From: Bacteroidota bacterium
GTDB taxonomy: Bacteria; Bacteroidota; Ignavibacteria; UBA10030; UBA8401
DNA: 11,432 nt
Assembly (NCBI GenBank): GCA_030824175.1
Contig: JAVBYH010000408.1
Location: 1 to 11,432 of the forward strand
Direction: 5' to 3'
Part shown: positions 6,989 through 11,432 of the stretch, in pieces
Layout: each line of letters opens with the position of its first letter
Position numbering within the stretch: position 1 is the first letter of the stretch
Program-made: the position numbers and the translations under genes
Notes under the pieces: generated by a model
The model's database searches: none
What the model was told of the DNA's origin: nothing
What the model saw: only the letters and a program-made list of their open reading frames with translations

Positions 6989-7183
6989 TTACGCGTAGAC
7001 TTCTTTTTCGTTGCATTTGCAGACCGCCACCATCGAACGGTTGAAGCGGAACGTGTTCTTGTCGGTCTTCACCGAGTTGATGTAGAGTGTGGAGACTTTC
7101 GCGCCGCCGCATTTCGGGCATTTCACGCCCTTTTCCATTAACGCTTTTTTCGCCTTTTCGGCAAAATCCTGCTGTTTAGCCAT
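6989..7183 (-). CDS. Small zinc-ribbon protein of unknown function
   Basis: This 64-residue basic protein has a Lys-rich helix-like N-terminus (about 5-19) followed by CPKC (Cys22, Cys25) and, 30 residues later, CKC (Cys55, Cys57), a four-cysteine set suited to bind one zinc ion. Between them lies a short beta-rich segment. I do not recognise a named family; small ribbons of this kind often touch nucleic acids or ribosomes, but that is inference. It is likely a real gene: the ATG has AAGGA (7194-7190) at a good 6-nt spacing, the frame is fully open, and it sits 35 bp after the GAF protein and 3 bp before deoB, in the same frame as deoB. Confidence 0.8.
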   Translation of the reverse strand: MAKQQDFAEKAKKALMEKGVKCPKCGGAKVSTLYINSVKTDKNTFRFNRSMVAVCKCNEKEVYA

Positions 7184-7218
7184 TGTCTATCCTTTGTGAA
7201 TGATGAATCGTAACCGAA

Positions 7219-9192
7219 TTAATATACTCGCACCATATTGCCGCCGGCGGCCTGCGCCTGGCGCATCACCTTGTCCGCGTGCGCGAGGCAGTCGCGCGCG
7301 GAGAGTTCATCGACGACGCCGCAAATGCTGATCGTCACCGTGACCGAAAAATTCTTGTCTTCCGTTGCGATCACGATGCCTGCAATCTTCGAACGAATCT
7401 TCTCCGCCCAGAGGAACGCCTCGTTCGCAGCCGTATCCGTGAGAAGTACGCCGAAGGTTCCGTCGTCGTACCGCGCGACGACATCGTACGCGCGCACGCC
7501 CGCGCGCAGCACGGCCGCTACGCTGCGCATTGCGGCATCCACGCCTTCGTCCCCGAAGCGGACGCGCAGGTCGCCCAGGGGCGAAAGGGCGACGAGGACC
7601 ATCGACAGATCGTCGCCGCTGTCGCGCGCGCGTTCGATCTCCTCATTGGTCCGCTGGAGAAAATATTTTTTTGTCCCCGCCCCCGTCTGCGGATCCGTCA
7701 TCAGGTGCTCGCGCACGACCGTGCGCAGGTCGCCTGCATCGAGGGCCATGACGAGCGTCGTGCAGAGGTACTGCAGCGAGGCGATCTCCTTCTTGCCGTA
7801 CGACTGTTTCGTGCGGCTGCCGAAGGTGACGGCGCCGAAGCACTTGTCGGCCGACGCCAGGGGGAGTGCAAGGAACGATCCGCTGAGCGTAAACTCCATG
7901 CCCTGTTCGTGCTCGTGAAAATAGCGGCGCGGCGCGGCCGACACATCGGGGAAATTCTGCACCCGGTTCGCGGCGATCGTGATGCCCGTGACGCTGTTCG
8001 AAAAATCGATCGCCTGTTTCGCCAGCACGAATCTGTCGTTGGCGCGGCTCCGGGCCGAGACGATGACCCACTTGCGCTGGCCTTCATCGAATAGCACGGC
8101 CGTCATCGTATCCCACGGCACGAGGTTCGATGCCTCTTCCATAAACGCGTTCACCACCGCGGAAATTCCCGGGTGTGCCGAGGCGACGGTCCGCACGCAG
8201 CGGTCCGCATCCATCGTCTTCATGTCCGACGCGAGATCGTACTTTTCCGTATAGCTCTGAAGCAGCGACGAGAGGAGCTTCGTAAAATGCGTCAGCTGCC
8301 GGAACGTTTCACTCCCGTATTCGTCGTCGGCCTTGCTGTCTATGGCGATCACGCCGATGGGCGTCACGGCGGCCGCGTCGTTCGCGTAGAACACGGGAAC
8401 ACAGACGAACGAATTCACACCCTGCACGGTCGTGTAATAGCGAATCACATCCCGCTCGGCACCGGCCGCGATATGGTTCAGGAGCGCGGGCGTTCCGGTG
8501 AGCGCCACGGTGCTCACGATGTCGTTACCGACGGCGATCTTCCTGTCGGGTACGAACCCATCGCTGTCCGTCACGCGGCACTCGACGACAAGATGCTGCG
8601 TCTCGCGATTGATCCAGAAGAATGCAACCGAATGGGCGAAGCAGATTTCCTTGATCACGCGCAGCGTCTTGCCAAGGAGGTAATTAAATTCGTTGTGGGG
8701 CTCCTGCCCGCGCGGATCCGCCGCGTCGGCAAAATCGGCCGCGACGTATGTATGCTCGGCCCTCTTCCTGTCGCCTTCCGGCTTCCGCACGGCCACACGC
8801 TGCGGCTCGTCGCGCGATCCGGCGGCGCCCGGCGCCAGCATCGAATGTTTCAGCGTTGCATACGCCTCGTCCTGCCGGCGCTGCTCGTCGACCTGTATGC
8901 TTCCGCCGAATCCCGCGTCGTCGAACAATAAGATTTTTTTTGTGTTCACTATGTCGTCGTCGTTCTGTGTGTGATGCGGCTCGGTCACTCGTTCAGTACC
9001 TGCGCGATGCCGTCGCACGGCGGAGACGAGCGCGCCGATACAACAGACTACGCCGATCACGATCAGCAGCCGATACCCGGTCCACAGACCTGTAAAGAAA
9101 AGGAGGACACCAATACTCACGGTCACGATCGCTTCGCGGCTCACAAGCTGCAAAGAAAAACGCTCCTCGCCGGGCGAGACTGGTGGCGGCAT
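7219..9192 (-). CDS. Membrane-anchored double-GAF protein with degenerate GGDEF domain
   Basis: This 657-residue signalling protein begins with two hydrophobic segments (about 21-38 and 41-58), then a charged linker (60-165). A first GAF-like domain spans about 165-315 (VNSFVCVPVFYAND, PIGVIAIDSK) and a second about 335-485 (GSFLALPLASADKCFGAVTFGS). The C-terminal 490-657 aligns by pattern with GGDEF domains: MTDPQTGAGTKKYF (498-511) stands for the D-x-LTGL-x-NR motif, and RYDDGTFGVLL (574-584) for R-x-GG(D/E)EF. Because GGDEF reads DDGTF, diguanylate cyclase activity is unlikely; it may bind nucleotide or act as a dimerising scaffold. The ligand of the GAF domains is unknown. The ATG has GAGG at a 7-nt spacing and a promoter upstream. 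It leads the unit with the zinc-ribbon gene and deoB. Confidence 0.88.
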   Translation of the reverse strand: MPPPVSPGEERFSLQLVSREAIVTVSIGVLLFFTGLWTGYRLLIVIGVVCCIGALVSAVRRHRAGTERVTEPHHTQNDDDIVNTKKILLFDDAGFGGSIQVDEQRRQDEAYATLKHSMLAPGAAGSRDEPQRVAVRKPEGDRKRAEHTYVAADFADAADPRGQEPHNEFNYLLGKTLRVIKEICFAHSVAFFWINRETQHLVVECRVTDSDGFVPDRKIAVGNDIVSTVALTGTPALLNHIAAGAERDVIRYYTTVQGVNSFVCVPVFYANDAAAVTPIGVIAIDSKADDEYGSETFRQLTHFTKLLSSLLQSYTEKYDLASDMKTMDADRCVRTVASAHPGISAVVNAFMEEASNLVPWDTMTAVLFDEGQRKWVIVSARSRANDRFVLAKQAIDFSNSVTGITIAANRVQNFPDVSAAPRRYFHEHEQGMEFTLSGSFLALPLASADKCFGAVTFGSRTKQSYGKKEIASLQYLCTTLVMALDAGDLRTVVREHLMTDPQTGAGTKKYFLQRTNEEIERARDSGDDLSMVLVALSPLGDLRVRFGDEGVDAAMRSVAAVLRAGVRAYDVVARYDDGTFGVLLTDTAANEAFLWAEKIRSKIAGIVIATEDKNFSVTVTISICGVVDELSARDCLAHADKVMRQAQAAGGNMVRVY

Positions 9193-9233
9193 TGTGCGTC
9201 CTCTTCCTTGAAGAAACGGCTAAAATTGCATCT

Positions 9234-9262
9234 AATTTACCTATACTCCCGTTCAAAGTCAA
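9234..9262 (-). promoter_or_regulatory. Promoter of the GAF/zinc-ribbon/deoB unit
   Basis: On the minus strand, TTGACT (9262-9257) and TAAATT (9239-9234) are 17 bases apart, an 5/6 and 4/6 match to the general sigma-70 consensus. The predicted start is near 9227, about 35 bases before the ATG at 9192, and the leader contains the Shine-Dalgarno sequence. The surrounding DNA is AT-rich compared with the genes. Confidence 0.5.
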
Positions 9263-9306
9263 GGATTCGTTCAGGAAAAGAAAATCGCCTTTGTTTTAGC
9301 GTCTCC

Positions 9307-9338
9307 TTGCGCACCATAAAAAATTTCTTTACTATAAT
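9307..9338 (+). promoter_or_regulatory. Promoter of the sugar-nucleotide pyrophosphorylase gene
   Basis: A perfect TATAAT (9333-9338), continuing as TATAATTG and so also close to the Bacteroidota TAnnTTTG form, lies 49 bases before the ATG at 9387. The best -35-like element is TTGCGC (9307-9312), with a long 20-base spacer, so recognition probably rests on the -10. It diverges from the GAF-unit promoter about 45-70 bp away. Confidence 0.5.
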
Positions 9339-9386
9339 TGTAATGATCCTAGACACTTCCCTCTCACCCTAAATCTATGTGATCGT

Positions 9387-11432
9387 ATGAAAGCAGTCAT
9401 CATGTCCGGCGGATTCGGCACCAGGCTCCGACCGCTCACCTGCAATATCCCCAAACCGATGGTATCGATGATGAACAAACCGATGATGCAGCATATCGTC
9501 GATTTGCTCAAGAAATACGGCATCACAGACATCGTTTCCACGCTTTTTTATCAACCGGATATCATCACATCCCATTTCGGAGACGGCTCTAAATACGGCG
9601 TCCGCATGCAGTACCGGAAAGCCGAGGCGGATTATGGCACGGCGGGCAGCGTGCGCAACGCGGCGGATTTCCTCGATGAACGGTTCATCATCATCTCGGG
9701 CGATGTACTGACCGATTTCGATCTGTCCAAGGCCATCGAGTTCCACGAGAAGAAAAAGGCGAAGGCCACGCTCGTCCTCACGCGCGCCAAAAATCCCCTC
9801 GCCTTCGGCGTCGTTATCACGAACAACGATGGCAAGATCACGCGCTTCCTCGAAAAACCGTCATGGGGGGAGGTCTTTTCCGACACGATCAACACGGGCA
9901 TCTACATCGTCGAGCCCGACGTGCTGCAGCTCATCCCGTACCAGCAGGACTTCGATTTCAGCAAGAATCTCTTCCCGCTCATGCTCGAGCACGACATGGG
10001 GCTCTACGGATACATCGCCGACGGCTACTGGCGCGACGTGGGGAACCTGAGCGAATACCAGGAGGCACATCTCGACGCGCTCGACGATCAGGTGAATGTC
10101 GTCATCGACGGCGAACGGAACGGGGCGTCGTTCATCGGAACGAACACCGTGCTCAACACCGACCCCTCGACATTCCAGGGCAAAGTTGTCATCGGTCGGA
10201 ACTGCACCGTCGGCGCGAACGTGAAGATCATCAAATCGGTGATCGGCAACGGCTGCGTCATCGAAGACGGCGCGATCATCAGGAACTCGATCATCTGGTC
10301 CAAGTGCACTATCAACAAGGGCGCCGAGCTCTCCTCCTGCGTCGTCGGCAAGGGCTGCGTGATCGGCGAAAACGCCGTGATCAACGACAACGTGTTCATC
10401 TCCGACAAGTGCACGATCGGCAAGGAGAGCAAGCTCGCCTCCAACATCAAGCTCTGGCCCGAAAAGGAAGTCGAGGACGGCGCCATCCTCACGCGAAGCC
10501 TTGTGTGGGAAGACAAATGGCTCCGCGAGCTCTTCACCGACTCGCGCATCACCGGCCTCTCCAATATTGAAATGAATCCCGAGTTCGGGGCGAAGCTCGG
10601 AGCGGCATTCGGCGCCTTCCTTGGCAAGGGAAAATCCGTGCTCACGAGCCGCGACTCGGACAATGTCTCGCGCATGATCAACCGCGCGGTGATGTGCGGC
10701 CTCATGAGCGCCGGTGTCGACGTGGCGGATCTCCGCGCCACCTCCATCCCCATCCTGCGGCAAGAACTGCGCTCGGGCAAGGACGGCGGCGGCATCCATG
10801 TGCGCAAGTCGCCCTTCGACAGGAACCTCACGGACATCATCTTCTTCGACGCCAAGGGCAAGGACCTTCCGGGCAACAAGAGCAAGTCGGTCGAACGGCT
10901 CTTCTTCGGCGAGGATTTCCCGCGCGCGAAATGGAATGAGGTCGGCGATGTGAACTTCCCCGCGCGTGCGCAGGAAAGCTACATCGAGAAGTTCCTCTCC
11001 ACGATCAACACGCAGGCGATCTCGCAGGCGAAGTTCAAGCTCGTCATCGATTATTCCAACGGCATCGCCTCCACGATCTTCCCGAACATTCTCGGCTCGC
11101 TCCAGTGCCAGGTGCTCGCGCAGAACGCGTACCTCGATCCGCACAAGTTGACACGCGACGTCGACGAATTCGACGCCGCCGTGAACCAGCTCTCGCACAT
11201 CGTCACCTCCCTCGGCTTCGACGTCGGATTCCTCATCGACGCCGGCAGCGAAAAGGTGTTCGTCGTGGACGAGCACGGCAAATCGGTCGACAACGACAGG
11301 CTCCTCACACTCGTCACGTTCCTCTTCCTCACGGCGTATCCGGACGTGAAGAAGATCGCCGTACCCATCACCGCCTCAGGCGAGATCGACCTCATCGCGC
11401 ACGCCATGGGGGTGGAAGTGATCAAGACAAAG
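9387..11432 (+). CDS. Nucleotidyltransferase / hexapeptide / phosphomannomutase-like fusion (probable mannose-1-phosphate guanylyltransferase), 3' end outside window
   Basis: The visible 682 residues stay open to the window edge. The N-terminal domain (1 to about 230) is a sugar-1-phosphate nucleotidyltransferase: MSGGFGTRLRPLTCNIPKP (6-24) for nucleotide binding, metal-binding Asp106 in ISGDVLTDFD, FLEKP (154-158) and NTGIY (169-173). Imperfect left-handed beta-helix hexapeptides follow (about 247-360). From about 385 the protein resembles phosphohexomutases: TSRDSDNVSRMINRAVMCGL (420-439) and SAGVDVADL. The catalytic loop reads HVRKSPFD (471-478) instead of TASHNP, and the metal loop reads IDAGSEK (617-623) instead of DGDADR. 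The first domain should make an NDP-sugar, most likely GDP-mannose for surface polysaccharide; nucleotide choice is uncertain. No Shine-Dalgarno sequence precedes the ATG; an ATG 10 bp upstream is followed at once by TGA. Confidence 0.9.
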   Translation, partial: MKAVIMSGGFGTRLRPLTCNIPKPMVSMMNKPMMQHIVDLLKKYGITDIVSTLFYQPDIITSHFGDGSKYGVRMQYRKAEADYGTAGSVRNAADFLDERFIIISGDVLTDFDLSKAIEFHEKKKAKATLVLTRAKNPLAFGVVITNNDGKITRFLEKPSWGEVFSDTINTGIYIVEPDVLQLIPYQQDFDFSKNLFPLMLEHDMGLYGYIADGYWRDVGNLSEYQEAHLDALDDQVNVVIDGERNGASFIGTNTVLNTDPSTFQGKVVIGRNCTVGANVKIIKSVIGNGCVIEDGAIIRNSIIWSKCTINKGAELSSCVVGKGCVIGENAVINDNVFISDKCTIGKESKLASNIKLWPEKEVEDGAILTRSLVWEDKWLRELFTDSRITGLSNIEMNPEFGAKLGAAFGAFLGKGKSVLTSRDSDNVSRMINRAVMCGLMSAGVDVADLRATSIPILRQELRSGKDGGGIHVRKSPFDRNLTDIIFFDAKGKDLPGNKSKSVERLFFGEDFPRAKWNEVGDVNFPARAQESYIEKFLSTINTQAISQAKFKLVIDYSNGIASTIFPNILGSLQCQVLAQNAYLDPHKLTRDVDEFDAAVNQLSHIVTSLGFDVGFLIDAGSEKVFVVDEHGKSVDNDRLLTLVTFLFLTAYPDVKKIAVPITASGEIDLIAHAMGVEVIKTK

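Noticed and set aside
9861..11276. A 471-codon open frame on the minus strand opposite the pyrophosphorylase fusion
   Set aside because: The composition is dominated by Asp, Glu, Val, Arg and His with no recognisable motif, while the plus strand encodes a clear multi-domain enzyme over the same bases.

Overview
The window looks like chromosomal DNA from a fairly GC-rich bacterium of the Bacteroidota/Chlorobiota (FCB) side of the tree. Three things point there: a short housekeeping sigma factor that starts almost directly with the NRESQSLDKYLQEIGK block, an Fmt with the AFR variant of the usual AYG motif, and a promoter whose -10 reads TATCTT with little or no 5' leader. Kapabacteria or Ignavibacteria-like lineages would fit, but the placement is inference. 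Start signals are mixed: some genes have clear Shine-Dalgarno sequences, others have none.

Layout. Positions 1-9192 are coded on the minus strand and 9387-11432 on the plus strand, diverging from a 194-bp AT-rich intergenic region. In transcription order on the minus strand, the first unit is a membrane-anchored double-GAF protein with a degenerate GGDEF domain (7219-9192), a 64-residue zinc-ribbon protein (6989-7183) and phosphopentomutase deoB (5795-6985). After a 224-bp gap comes the sigma factor rpoD (4713-5570), closed by a strong hairpin terminator (4657-4694). A second unit begins at once from its own promoter: an NlpC/P60 lipoprotein (3885-4598), peptide deformylase def (3302-3862), methionyl-tRNA formyltransferase fmt (2305-3285), an ABC exporter half-transporter (454-2253) and the 5' part of a D-threonine-aldolase-family PLP enzyme (1-457), which runs off the left edge. 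These genes are tightly packed (16-51 bp gaps, ending in a 4-bp overlap), so they are probably co-transcribed. Def and Fmt are a functional pair that formylate the initiator tRNA and deformylate new proteins.

On the plus strand is a sugar-nucleotide pyrophosphorylase fused to hexapeptide repeats and a phosphomannomutase-like region (9387 to the right edge, incomplete).

The window is mostly conserved housekeeping genes. I see no mobile element, CRISPR array, RNA gene or defence system. The points most worth a second look are two apparently inactivated enzyme domains (the mutase part of the pyrophosphorylase fusion and the GGDEF domain), the single in-frame stop between the zinc-ribbon gene and a TTG-started deoB, and a predicted nearly leaderless promoter for the lipoprotein-def-fmt unit.
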